64,000 nucleotides of DNA from Anabaena minutissima FACHB-250 (GCF_014697125.1 NZ_JACJRG010000024.1:1-64000); one strand, 5' to 3'. Shown: positions 6,633-14,838, counted from the stretch's first letter. The notes: generated from the letters alone by a model not told the origin. Translations and numbers: made by a program.

Positions 6633-8777
6633 ATGACAGAAAAAGCCCTACGGGAATTAGCATCAATCCTGAATCCCACCGCCAACCTTCCCCAAGGAGA
6701 AACACCCCTGCTAATTGCTGCGGGTGCTGTCGGTAAAGAATTGGGTATAACCATTCGTCCCCCCGCCAAATCCGAAAACCTGAGCGGACTCCATGAAACC
6801 CTAGAGGGAATTGCCCGCGCTTCTGGTTTCCGTACTCGTCGCGTCACTCTTACCGCTAACTGGTGGAAAAATGATTGTGGTTCTTTAGTTGCTTTTACTC
6901 AAGAAAACAACCGCCCTGTCGCCCTACTAAAAGTCACAGCCACTCGGTATGAGATACTTGACCCTGTAGAGTTGACGCGCACTCCTATCAACCGCCAAAC
7001 TGCTGCCAAACTAGCCCCTATTGCCTATACCTTTTATCGTCCTTTACCGGACAAAGAAATTACTCTACTGGACATTCTGCAATTTATTCTGAAAGTGAGT
7101 ACCGCAGACTTACTAAAAATTCTCTCGGTGGGAATAATTGCAACTTTGTTTACAATGTTTACGCCGCAAATTACGGGCATTATTATCGACTATGCTATTC
7201 CCGATGCGAACCGTAAATTATTAATCCAGATGGGTTTGGGATTGTTATCAGCTAGTTTTGGGGTGGTAATATTTCAATTGGCTCAAGCTTTTGCCCTCCT
7301 CAGATTACAAACTAAAGTCAGTTATGATACCCAAGCGGCTGTTTGGGACAGACTTCTGAAACTCAAACCTGCGTTTTTTCGCGAGTATTCCACAGGGGAT
7401 TTATATAATCGCGTCTCTGCTATTACTCAAATTCGCAACAGACTTAGCGGTGCAATTCTGCGAATTATATTTACCAGTGTATTCTCATTGTTAAATCTGG
7501 GACTACTGCTATTTTATAGTTTGCCTCTGGCATTAGTGGCGATCGCGATCGCCCTGCTAATATTTCTAGTGACTACTATCATTAGTCTTATCACTCGCCG
7601 CAAATCCCGTCCCCTCCAGCAACTTGCAGGGGAAATTCTGGGACTAACAGTGCAGCTAATCGGTGGAGTATCTAAACTACGAGTTGCGGCGGCTGAATCA
7701 GAAGCGTTTGCTTGCTGGGCGAAAAAATATACTCAGCAGGTAAAACTGATGTTGAGTACCCAATACATTGAAGATGTGCTGACTGTCTTTAATATTACAA
7801 TGCCGACAGTAAGTTCAATTCTAGTGTTTACTTTAGCTGTTTCCTTAATTGGCCAGTCCGATGGGGAAACACAATTATCTACTGGCACATTTCTGGCATT
7901 TAATATTGCCTTTGCTACATTTATCACTAGCGCAACGAGATTAAGCAACACCGTCATAGATATTTTAGACATCACGATTCTATGGGAACGCGCTCAACCC
8001 ATTTTAAAAACAAAACCAGAAGTAGATACTGAAAAATTTCATCCGGGAAAGCTTTCCGGTCAACTGAAATTCAACCAAGTTAGTTTTCGTTACCGTCCAG
8101 ATAGTCCTTTAGTTTTAGACAATATCACCCTAGAAGCCAAAGCCGGAGAATTTATTGCTATTGTCGGGCCATCGGGAAGTGGAAAGTCTACTATCCTCCG
8201 GTTGTTGTTAGGATTTGAAACCCCAGAGGCAGGAACAATATCCTATGATAGCAGAGATTTGTCAGGATTGGATATTGCCGCAGTCCGGCGACAATTGGGG
8301 GTAGTGCTGCAAAATGGGCGAATTATGAGCGGCTCGATTTGGGAAAATATTGCTGGGGGTGCAATTGTTACTCAAGAGGAAGCTTGGACAGCTTTGCAGA
8401 TGGCTGGATTAGCGGATGATGTGGAAGCGATGCCGATGGGGATACATACTATTATTTCTGAAGGAGGAGGCAACCTTTCAGGGGGTCAAAAACAGAGATT
8501 ATTTATTGCCCGTGCGTTGGTACATAAACCGCAGATTTTACTGTTTGATGAGGCAACATCTGCGTTAGATAATCATACTCAGGCGATCGTGACTCAAAGT
8601 TTAGAACAATTGGGAGTTACTCGTGTTGTCATTGCTCATCGTTTAAGTACGATTCGTCATGCAGATGTAATTTATGTGCTGCAAGCTGGGAAGATTATCC
8701 AGCAGGGAAGTTTTGAGGAATTGGCTGCCGTTGAGGGGTTATTTGCTGATTTGATGGCGCGACAAATGACCAAATAA
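6633..8777 (+). CDS. NHLM/NHLP-type peptide export ABC transporter, permease-ATPase (ABC2 type, no C39 peptidase)
   Basis: 714 residues. The N-terminal ~130 residues are the non-peptidase extension of the NHLM ABC2 family (motifs NWWKNDCG, PVALLKVT, YTFYRPLPDKEI). Residues ~140-440 form the six-helix exporter membrane domain. The ATPase domain covers ~480-714 with Walker A GPSGSGKST (~512), signature LSGGQKQR (~615), Walker B ILLFDEATSALD and the H-loop VIAHRLS, all intact. By family it pairs with a C39-containing ABC1 and a HlyD protein to export double-glycine peptides. Here the HlyD gene is 1.3 kb downstream, but ABC1 is seen only as remnants. No ribosome binding site is obvious before the ATG. 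Confidence 0.9.
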   Translation: MTEKALRELASILNPTANLPQGETPLLIAAGAVGKELGITIRPPAKSENLSGLHETLEGIARASGFRTRRVTLTANWWKNDCGSLVAFTQENNRPVALLKVTATRYEILDPVELTRTPINRQTAAKLAPIAYTFYRPLPDKEITLLDILQFILKVSTADLLKILSVGIIATLFTMFTPQITGIIIDYAIPDANRKLLIQMGLGLLSASFGVVIFQLAQAFALLRLQTKVSYDTQAAVWDRLLKLKPAFFREYSTGDLYNRVSAITQIRNRLSGAILRIIFTSVFSLLNLGLLLFYSLPLALVAIAIALLIFLVTTIISLITRRKSRPLQQLAGEILGLTVQLIGGVSKLRVAAAESEAFACWAKKYTQQVKLMLSTQYIEDVLTVFNITMPTVSSILVFTLAVSLIGQSDGETQLSTGTFLAFNIAFATFITSATRLSNTVIDILDITILWERAQPILKTKPEVDTEKFHPGKLSGQLKFNQVSFRYRPDSPLVLDNITLEAKAGEFIAIVGPSGSGKSTILRLLLGFETPEAGTISYDSRDLSGLDIAAVRRQLGVVLQNGRIMSGSIWENIAGGAIVTQEEAWTALQMAGLADDVEAMPMGIHTIISEGGGNLSGGQKQRLFIARALVHKPQILLFDEATSALDNHTQAIVTQSLEQLGVTRVVIAHRLSTIRHADVIYVLQAGKIIQQGSFEELAAVEGLFADLMARQMTK

Positions 8778-8810
8778 TTAGCCGCGATTAGCAATTCCTG
8801 ATATTAGGGA

Positions 8811-8889
8811 AGCAGATAATAAGTACATAAAATATTTTGACAGTCGTATGTAGTGAGTAAGGGGATTAAAACTCGGAACATACACTCAA
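8811..8889 (+). promoter_or_regulatory. repeated upstream element, copy 3
   Basis: Plus-strand copy: AGTACATAAAATATTTTGAC, CGTATGTAGTGAGTAAGGGG, AAAACTC, ACATACACT. Outer hairpin arms are GTATGT (8846-8851) and ACATAC (8878-8883). It begins 34 bp after the exporter stop and ends 16 bp before the next precursor start, so it gives that precursor its own leader. Confidence 0.65.
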
Positions 8890-8905
8890 TACCATCCCAG
8901 AAAAA

Positions 8906-9043
8906 ATGAAAAACACCAAAAATAAAGAGTCAAAACTCTCTCAATTAAGTCCAGAGTCCAAACTCCTCCCAGCAGAATTGGCAACAGCAGTAGGGGGTGT
9001 GGCTTTACCCAGGGTTATTTTTGTACCTAGCACTAAAGGTTGA
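8906..9043 (+). CDS. double-glycine leader peptide precursor
   Basis: 45 residues: leader MKNTKNKESKLSQLSPESK to AELATAVGG, core VALPRVIFVPSTKG. The leader is shared with the next precursor (9447-9611), identical over ESKLLPAELATAVGGVALP, after which the two diverge completely. No strong ribosome binding site is seen; AGAAAAA precedes the ATG. Its position just after the exporter and behind element copy 3 supports an export substrate. Confidence 0.7.
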   Translation: MKNTKNKESKLSQLSPESKLLPAELATAVGGVALPRVIFVPSTKG

Positions 9044-9075
9044 CTAGTATTGTGTCAAGTTAGTTTTGACGGTTC

Positions 9076-9125
9076 GTAGTAAGGACTTTAGTCCTGATTT
9101 TTTTAAGGACTAAAGTCCTTACTAC
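9076..9125. repeat. perfect 19-bp inverted repeat (TAAGGACTTTAGTCC type)
   Basis: Arms GTAGTAAGGACTTTAGTCC (9076-9094) and its exact complement (9107-9125) enclose a 12-nt T-rich loop. It is 32 bp downstream of a precursor stop and could act as a bidirectional terminator. A shorter relative with the sense GTGAGGGCTAAAGCCCTCAC is at 17698-17717, so it is probably a dispersed palindromic repeat. Confidence 0.6.
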
Positions 9126-9191
9126 AAACTTGCCTATCCATCAATTCAAATTTGATGACCTACTAGGTATCAAAACTGAACGATTAAATAC

Positions 9192-9269
9192 TGTCATTAC
9201 GAAAGTAGCAATAGTGGAGTGAAGTAATTGCAGAGTTATTGCGATTGCTTCGTTTCACTCGTAATGACA
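9192..9269. repeat. palindromic dispersed repeat with 11-bp inverted ends
   Basis: Ends TGTCATTACGA (9192-9202) and TCGTAATGACA (9259-9269) enclose further self-complementary sequence (GTGAAG-AATTGC against GCGATTGCTTCGTTTCAC). It resembles the GTCATTGCGAGC-type dispersed repeats of cyanobacteria. No coding content. Confidence 0.45.
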
Positions 9270-9346
9270 TATCGTAAGTCATGAAGCAGACTCGATATAA
9301 GTAGCATTCGTGCTAGAACAGATGCTCAACCGAATACATCTTCGCT

Positions 9347-9429
9347 GTAAAAAGCGGATAGTGCATAAAACATTTTGACTATCGTATGTAGTGAGTGAGG
9401 GAATTCAAACCTCAGAACATACACTCAAT
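9347..9429 (+). promoter_or_regulatory. repeated upstream element, copy 4
   Basis: Plus-strand copy: GTAAAAAGCGGATAGTGC, ATAAAACATTTTGACTATCG, TATGTAGTGAGTGAGGG, CAAACCTC, ACATACACT. Outer arms are GTATGT (9384-9389) and ACATAC (9417-9422), with inner GAGG/CCTC pairing. It precedes the precursor at 9447 by 17 bp and is nearly identical to copy 2 on the other strand 3.5 kb away. Confidence 0.65.
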
Positions 9430-9446
9430 CCCATCTCAGAAAAAAA

Positions 9447-9611
9447 ATGAAAAACAACAAGAAAAACATTAACAATAAAGAGTCTAGATTCTCTCAATTA
9501 AATCCAGAGTCCAAACTCCTCCCAGCAGAATTGGCAACAGCAGTAGGGGGTGTGGCTTTACCCACGGAGAGTATTAGTTTGAACTTCACTAAAATTGAAT
9601 ATCGATATTGA
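9447..9611 (+). CDS. double-glycine leader peptide precursor
   Basis: 54 residues: the leader starts MKNNKKNINNKESRFSQ and ends AELATAVGG; the core VALPTESISLNFTKIEYRY is 19 residues. It is a tandem paralog of the 8906 gene with a conserved leader, the shared VALP at the core start, and unrelated residues after that. It is behind element copy 4. Confidence 0.7.
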   Translation: MKNNKKNINNKESRFSQLNPESKLLPAELATAVGGVALPTESISLNFTKIEYRY

Positions 9612-9703
9612 CTACTGATGACTATATGTTGCCGTACCCTACTGCTCAAGGGTAACTCAACCACAAACCATGCCAAAATTTCATACACTTAAAGACTCAC
9701 AAA

Positions 9704-9916
9704 ATGAAGGAGATAAACCTGAACCATCATAAATTTGTGCTACCTAACTTGAAAGAATCTGATGTAATTTCTACATCCGAAGTAGATTGTGAATCATCGG
9801 TAGCAAAAGATGCGAATACTCTGATTAAACTGAATATGAAAGACCTTTTAGACGTGTGTGGGGGTGAAGGGTCGTACCAAGGTCGTCGTAGTTCAGGTGG
9901 ATATGTTCCAACATAG
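9704..9916 (+). CDS. probable double-glycine-type peptide precursor with longer leader
   Basis: 70 residues from ATG at 9704. It is acidic and Ser-rich in the middle, then LNMKDLLDVCGG, which fits a double-glycine site (residues ~51-52). The core is GEGSYQGRRSSGGYVPT, Gly/Ser/Tyr/Arg rich. The leader differs from the neighbours and no repeated element precedes it; the upstream ribosome binding site is poor. It lies between the precursor pair and the HlyD gene on the same strand, so an export substrate is the simplest reading. Confidence 0.55.
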   Translation: MKEINLNHHKFVLPNLKESDVISTSEVDCESSVAKDANTLIKLNMKDLLDVCGGEGSYQGRRSSGGYVPT

Positions 9917-10030
9917 AACTACCTTATACTAAGTTGCGTTCACGCAGAATATTCCTATTCTCTACTCCGAACTCCCGGCTCAAGTTACTAATTGACTATT
10001 TCGTTTAATCAGTACAATACTGATACACGC

Positions 10031-10068
10031 TTCCATACTATTTTCTATCTGAAAATATAGTATGGAGG
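10031..10068 (+). terminator. A/T-rich hairpin upstream of hlyD-like gene
   Basis: TTCCATACTATTTTC (10031-10045) and GAAAATATAGTATGGAGG (10051-10068) form a long imperfect stem. It lies between the last precursor and the HlyD gene. There is no clean T-run after it, so it may be a weak terminator or an attenuating leader hairpin. Confidence 0.35.
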
Positions 10069-10123
10069 CTAGTTTCATTCCCGATATGGCTCTGGTGTGG
10101 ATCTCTAGCCCAAAAATAGATGA

Positions 10124-11572
10124 ATGTCTGAAAAAAAACGCACTATTTTCCGTCAACAAGCACTCGATCGCCTATCTTCTCCAGAACGTTTAGATCATTT
10201 GATGCAAGTTGTCAACCCCAAAGATTGGTTATCTTTGGGCGGATTGGCTGTTTTTGGGGTTTTAGGTGTACTCTGGAGCGTGTTTGGTAATATTCCCATC
10301 TCAGTCACAGGTAAGGGAGTGCTAATCAATCCCCGGAGGGTGGTGCAGTTTCAGTCTCCCATATCGGGACAGGTGCGATCGCTAAATGTTAAAAACGGAC
10401 AATGTGTAGCCAAGGATGATATTCTCGCCACTATCGATCCTTCCCAACAAAAACAGCAATTACAGCAACAACAAGATAAACTAGCTCAATTACAACGACA
10501 AGTCCAAGAAACTACTTTACTACGACAACAACGCACCCAGTTAGAAACAGGAACAATAATTGCTGAAAGAACAAGTTTAAAACAACGGTTGCAAGATACT
10601 CAAAAATTAGCTCCCCTCCTCCAAGATGAAGGATTAAATAGCATTGACCAACAGCGTCTTAGTCTCCAACAACGTCTTCAAGATGCTGAGGAATTAACAC
10701 CTGTACTTCTACAAAGATTGGAAAAACAACGGGAATTACAAAAGCAAGGCGCAATTTCCGAAGAACGGGTTTTACAAGCAGAACAAGAATATCGCCAAAC
10801 CCGTCAGAATATCTCGGAGATTCAAGCACAGTTACAGCAATTACGAGTTCAAGCAGCAGAACAGCAACAGAAATATTTAGAAAATAACAATAATATTACC
10901 CAAATTAACGCTGAGTTAGAAAAATTAAATACCCGTAGCAAACAACTAGAACAGAATAATTTAGAAGTTGCTAATACTGAGAAAAATCAAATTCAGGAAT
11001 TGCAACAAGCGATCGCTCGCTGGGAACAAGAAGTTGCAGAGAATAGCACCATTAAAAGTCCTCACGCTGGATGTATTTTAGAAATAACTGCTACTGTGGG
11101 GCAATATCTCAGTCCTGGAAACCGTTTAGGAACTTTGCAAACATCAGGGCAAGCCAGCGAAATGATGAGCGTTGCTTATTTTAGAGTACAAGATGGCAAG
11201 CAAATTAAACCAGGAATGGCGATTTTAATTACACCAGATACGGTCAAGCGAGCAAGATTTGGGGGGATTGTCGGGGAAATTAAGCAAGTTTCAGCCTTTC
11301 CTGTCACCTCAGAAGGTGCAAGTTCTGTGGTAGGAAACCCAGAATTAGTCCAAAAAGTGATGGATGGGGAAGGAGGGAAAATAGAAGCGATCGCGCAATT
11401 AAAACTAGACCCCAAGACCTTTAGCGGTTACAAGTGGTCATCTTCTAATGGGCCAAAATTGGCAATTTCCCCAGGAACAACTACTACTGTCAGAGTAACA
11501 GTAGAAGAGCGATCGCCGATTACTTTTGTTTTGCCCATTTTGAAAGAATGGAGTGGGATAGAAAATCTTTGA
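10124..11572 (+). CDS. HlyD-type membrane fusion protein of the NHLM peptide export system
   Basis: 482 residues. The N-terminus has the family-specific stretch RLSSPERLDHLMQV and one transmembrane helix (~35-57), followed by SVTGKGVLINP and a lipoyl-like half-motif (SGQVRSLNVKNGQ, ~90). Residues ~115-310 are a long Gln-rich coiled coil, then a second barrel/lipoyl region (STIKSPHAGCILEI, GQYLSPG). It links the inner-membrane exporter to the periplasm. It is next to the ABC exporter and precursors and 84 bp upstream of the PRXL2-like gene on the same strand. Confidence 0.9.
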   Translation: MSEKKRTIFRQQALDRLSSPERLDHLMQVVNPKDWLSLGGLAVFGVLGVLWSVFGNIPISVTGKGVLINPRRVVQFQSPISGQVRSLNVKNGQCVAKDDILATIDPSQQKQQLQQQQDKLAQLQRQVQETTLLRQQRTQLETGTIIAERTSLKQRLQDTQKLAPLLQDEGLNSIDQQRLSLQQRLQDAEELTPVLLQRLEKQRELQKQGAISEERVLQAEQEYRQTRQNISEIQAQLQQLRVQAAEQQQKYLENNNNITQINAELEKLNTRSKQLEQNNLEVANTEKNQIQELQQAIARWEQEVAENSTIKSPHAGCILEITATVGQYLSPGNRLGTLQTSGQASEMMSVAYFRVQDGKQIKPGMAILITPDTVKRARFGGIVGEIKQVSAFPVTSEGASSVVGNPELVQKVMDGEGGKIEAIAQLKLDPKTFSGYKWSSSNGPKLAISPGTTTTVRVTVEERSPITFVLPILKEWSGIENL

Positions 11573-11656
11573 TTGCTTGCCCATCAAGAGTCAAATCTCC
11601 AGAACCTTGTCCGAATCCAATTAAAATAATATTTAAAGACTGTTGTTTTCACCTAA

Positions 11657-12451
11657 ATGAATCCTCAAACACGCGCCAATTCTCCAGATATTTACTCGCT
11701 TTTGAGTCAAACTCAACGCTTGCAAGTTAGCGATGGAGAGATTAAACCCGTTTTAGATGGTTGCTCGAATACTTCAAAGTTGCTTGTACTTATTTGGTCG
11801 CAGTTGGGAGATTTTGATAATTTGGAATACGCTTGGTGGCTGCAAAGAGAAAAAGAAAAAATCGCAGCAAAAGGAATCACAATTCGTGCTATTGGAATTG
11901 GAAACCGCAATTCTGGTATCAAGTTTTGTCAATATACGGGATTTCCTCAAGAATGGTTGTTTGTGGATACAAAAGCGGAAATACACGCTTTTTTAGGTCT
12001 TTATCGCGGTTTTTCTCTACAATTACCCGTGCTATCAACATCACAAAAAGCTTGGCTGAATTTAATGCTAATGTGTGCGGGGATTGGTAGTCCCGGAACT
12101 CTGAAAGAAGTTTTTCGGGGCTATAAGGGTGATAAGAAAGCTCCTCAGTTAATTGCTGATGAGGAAGTTGTCAGGGGTACGCCTTTACCACCAATGAAAG
12201 GTTCGTTTTTCAAAGCTGCTGGAGGAAAAGGCTTTCAACGTCCTTTTGAATTAGCAACCTTGCGTCTGCGAAATATGACCGAAGTTTTGAGCAACTGGAA
12301 TATTTATGTCCCAGATTCATCTTATTTGACACAACGGGGAGGAACTTTTCTATTTGATTCTCAAGGAAAATTAATTTATGAACATCGCGATCGCGGTATT
12401 CTTGGTTTTGCCGAAAATATGAGCAATCCCTTATCTTTTTTGTATAACTAA
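11657..12451 (+). CDS. AhpC/TSA-type (PRXL2-like) thioredoxin-fold protein
   Basis: 264 residues. It resembles the AhpC/TSA antioxidant family related to PRXL2: LLVLIWSQLGDFDNLEYAWW, then GIGNRNSG, FLGLYRGFS, and a late RGGTFLFDSQGKLIYEHRDRG hairpin. The classic peroxidatic PxxxTxxC is absent; the nearest cysteines are in KFCQYTGFP and LMCAG. A peroxidase activity is therefore uncertain. It follows the HlyD gene on the same strand by 84 bp, a neighbourhood that suggests a redox role for exported peptides, but it could be an unrelated passenger. Confidence 0.7.
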   Translation: MNPQTRANSPDIYSLLSQTQRLQVSDGEIKPVLDGCSNTSKLLVLIWSQLGDFDNLEYAWWLQREKEKIAAKGITIRAIGIGNRNSGIKFCQYTGFPQEWLFVDTKAEIHAFLGLYRGFSLQLPVLSTSQKAWLNLMLMCAGIGSPGTLKEVFRGYKGDKKAPQLIADEEVVRGTPLPPMKGSFFKAAGGKGFQRPFELATLRLRNMTEVLSNWNIYVPDSSYLTQRGGTFLFDSQGKLIYEHRDRGILGFAENMSNPLSFLYN

Positions 12452-12521
12452 TTCATATCATCAAAAAAACGAGTACGGACTGCAACGAACTGAATACGAA
12501 AGGCGATGCAGATAGATAAGG

Positions 12522-12720
12522 CTAATTCTCTAGTTCTTTTTGGGCGTTCGCTGGTTCGTCGGGAGTAGCAGGGACGATTTTCTCCAGTTGGGTAGCTTGA
12601 TGCTGTGCAATGACCTCTGGTGGGGCGTAACCCATCGCGTTAATCCGGCTATCCTTGCAGTTTTGCTAAGTCAACAGCGATCGCCTGACGATGACACTTG
12701 GCTTGTTTATCTAAGCTTTA
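12522..12720 (-). pseudogene. frameshifted fragment of an unrecognised gene
   Basis: The minus strand reads AKCHRQAIAVDLAKLQG, hits a stop, and in another frame continues DSRINAMGYAPPEVIAQHQ to the end PANAQKELEN and a stop at 12522. Protein-like composition in two adjoining frames suggests a decayed 3' end. I cannot name the parent family. The surrounding 12452-12875 gap holds nothing else that I can support. Confidence 0.3.
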
Positions 12721-12875
12721 TAATTTAACATCTATTGAAACTCTTCATTACAGGTTTAAAATTAGTAGCATTTTCTTAACAACTTCTTGAAATGAATATC
12801 ATTAGATTCATCATGGTTATAACAGCTTAGATGATTGATATTAGAGAAGTATTTAAAAGTATAGGTTGCTACTTC

Positions 12876-13040
12876 ATGAATAAGAAATGGGCTGTTAAAC
12901 GATTGACAATCAATCTCACATCAGGTGAAGTAGAAAAATTGGAAAAATATTGCTCAACGACAGGACGACCATCAACAGATGTTATTCGAGAGTTGATTCG
13001 CTCTTTGACAACTGAACAAACACAAATGCAAATTGATTGA
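12876..13040 (+). CDS. ribbon-helix-helix (CopG-like) DNA-binding protein
   Basis: 54 residues from ATG at 12876 (MNKKWAVKRL). An upstream in-frame ATG at 12831 is possible but adds no conserved sequence. RLTINLTSGEVEKLEKYC forms the beta strand plus helix 1, and GRPSTDVIRELIRSL forms helix 2, the RHH layout of CopG/Arc proteins. It should bind DNA as a dimer, often as an antitoxin or autorepressor. A strong terminator follows at 13059-13088, so it is transcribed separately from the HNH-like gene 210 bp downstream. Confidence 0.65.
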   Translation: MNKKWAVKRLTINLTSGEVEKLEKYCSTTGRPSTDVIRELIRSLTTEQTQMQID

Positions 13041-13058
13041 ATAGGGAGAGCATAACCA

Positions 13059-13088
13059 CAAAAGCGTAGCTGATGGGCTACGCTTTTG
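13059..13088 (+). terminator. rho-independent terminator after RHH gene
   Basis: Perfect 12-bp stem CAAAAGCGTAGC / GCTACGCTTTTG with loop TGATGG. The A-run before and the T-run inside the 3' arm make it potentially bidirectional. It begins 19 bp after the RHH stop. Confidence 0.7.
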
Positions 13089-13250
13089 CGGTGACGCCAT
13101 CGCTCTTACCCGGACTGTTGTATTCCACCCAATTCCGCAGATTGAGATTGATCTGATATTTCCTACCGCAGATTTAGGGTTAATCAACTTCGTTTTAAAG
13201 TGAGAAGCTGGACTAAATACTAAGTAGTAAAAACGACAGGTTACTAAAAT

Positions 13251-14279
13251 ATGGATTTCATCAACCAAGCACAAAAGTTAGCAGATACTCTTAGAGATCA
13301 AGTTAAAGAAGCCACAATTAATACAGTAAATGGGATAGAAGAGGTAGTTGATGGAATCAAAAATACTACTGTAGAGATTACCACTTCAAGTATTAAAGCA
13401 ATTACTGATTTGCCTGCAACAGCACAGCAAGGGTTTCAAGCTGTACAAAATGTGAATAAAGGATTTGAAGGAACTGCTATTAGTGTGTCTACTACGAGTC
13501 TAGCCATAGCTGATGCTTTGCAAAACTTGCCCAGGACAGCTACAGAATTAGCATTAGAGATGCCAAAGATTGCGAATAGATTAAGGTATCGTGCTGGTCT
13601 GAGAGTAGACGATTTGCCCCGCTCTGATGCAGACGTAATTAAACTTTTTGAGAAAATCCCTGGCACATCAAAGCTGGGGGCTAACGAACGAACTATTCGT
13701 GAATTTCTTAGTGATAAACATGGTAGTCATATCATCCCACGCTCTCAAGGTGGGTCAAATGGTGCTGACAACATTGTATGGGAAGTAGGTATTGATAATC
13801 TTCGTCGCGGTGCCGAAGTCATGACGGTTGGGGAACAGTTTTATATTCGTGTTTACAATGCAGTAGATTCTATTATTAGCAATTCCGGCACAATTGCTAG
13901 ATTGGGAATCACTGCCACAGGAACTGCTATTCTCACTCAAGTTGTAGTAACAGCGATTTCATACTCCTTGGATCTTTATCGAGGCGATATTACTGTTGAA
14001 GAATATAAAAATTTAGTTTTAGAAGCTGCAAAGACAGCTGGCATTGCTACACCTATTGTTTTTCTGCTATTAGTGGCTGTGTTAGCTTTATTCCCAGAAT
14101 TTACAGTTGTGTTGTCAGCACCAGTGGTTGTTGCAGGTTTCAATGCCTTATTCGGTATGAGTATTGCGATACCAATCATTCAATCGCTACTCCGTCATGT
14201 CCAAGCAGGAGGTTTTGGGATGGAAACGGAAACTGCTGATGCCTACAGAAATCAATTCGGTGATTCTACGCTTATTTGA
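13251..14279 (+). CDS. membrane protein with HNH-like motif
   Basis: 342 residues. The first ~110 residues are amphipathic helical (QAQKLADTLRDQVKEAT; repeats of TT-x-x-I-T). At ~157-178 is KHGSHIIPRSQGGSNGADN, followed by IVWE, which resembles HNH/NXXH nuclease cores (H-I-I-P-x-S-x-G-G-x(4)-D-N). Residues ~220-320 contain three hydrophobic helices (TGTAILTQVVVTA, IVFLLLVAVLALF, VVVAGFNALFGMSIAIP). A nuclease-like motif with membrane helices is an unusual pairing and recalls toxin or abortive effectors. There is no signal peptide or secretion marker. The start is ATG at 13251; no clear ribosome binding site. Confidence 0.55.
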   Translation: MDFINQAQKLADTLRDQVKEATINTVNGIEEVVDGIKNTTVEITTSSIKAITDLPATAQQGFQAVQNVNKGFEGTAISVSTTSLAIADALQNLPRTATELALEMPKIANRLRYRAGLRVDDLPRSDADVIKLFEKIPGTSKLGANERTIREFLSDKHGSHIIPRSQGGSNGADNIVWEVGIDNLRRGAEVMTVGEQFYIRVYNAVDSIISNSGTIARLGITATGTAILTQVVVTAISYSLDLYRGDITVEEYKNLVLEAAKTAGIATPIVFLLLVAVLALFPEFTVVLSAPVVVAGFNALFGMSIAIPIIQSLLRHVQAGGFGMETETADAYRNQFGDSTLI

Positions 14280-14838
14280 GTAAAAAATCAGTAGCAAAAA
14301 TGGCAATTTGGAAAAGAGTTAAGTATACTACTTTCCTGAAAACAACCCTCGCTCGGCAAAATATCATTACTCACTTGCCTAAAAAGGAGTTTTTGCCAAT
14401 TTGGCAACCATAATGTTGCAGATACTGGTAATATTTATTTAGTGCAAGGGGTGTAGCAAAAGTAGCCCCGACCGCGAGGTTGGGGTAGCTTCTGCAAAAT
14501 CTTCAAAAATGGGGAATCACTACAATATTCCCACCTCAAGTAAGGCTTATCTCTCTTGGAGACCCTAAGCGAACCTGCTTCGCATCTGGAAATAAATGTT
14601 TTTCCCCTGAAAATCCTATGCAGGGGAAGCCGAAACTTTTCTCCTCTGCTCCCTTGCTTTTTGGTTAGGTCTGACTATTTGCTAAACTCTGGATAAAAGA
14701 CAATCTAGTGACAATTGGATCTAGGATCGATTTAATAAAGCCAAAAAATAACATTTTGGAGCATGGGTTTGTAGTAGACTTTAGCACTACTACACATTAA
14801 TTCCTTATCACCATTGTTAACTTACTAGGTATCACACG
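14280..14838. other. 559-bp intergenic region
   Basis: No open reading frame that I can support. It holds an imperfect hairpin at 14463-14486 (GTAGCCCCGACC-GCGA-GGTTGGGGT) about 180 bp downstream of the HNH-like gene, possibly a terminator, and AT-rich sequence upstream of the nfu gene that probably contains its promoter. Confidence 0.4.

Noticed and set aside
9494..9688. 64-residue minus-strand frame opposite the second precursor
   Set aside because: Shadow of the leader-peptide gene; composition and position do not support it.
12540..12728. 62-residue plus-strand open frame
   Set aside because: No ribosome binding site or protein-like pattern; the minus strand of the same DNA looks more protein-like but is frameshifted.
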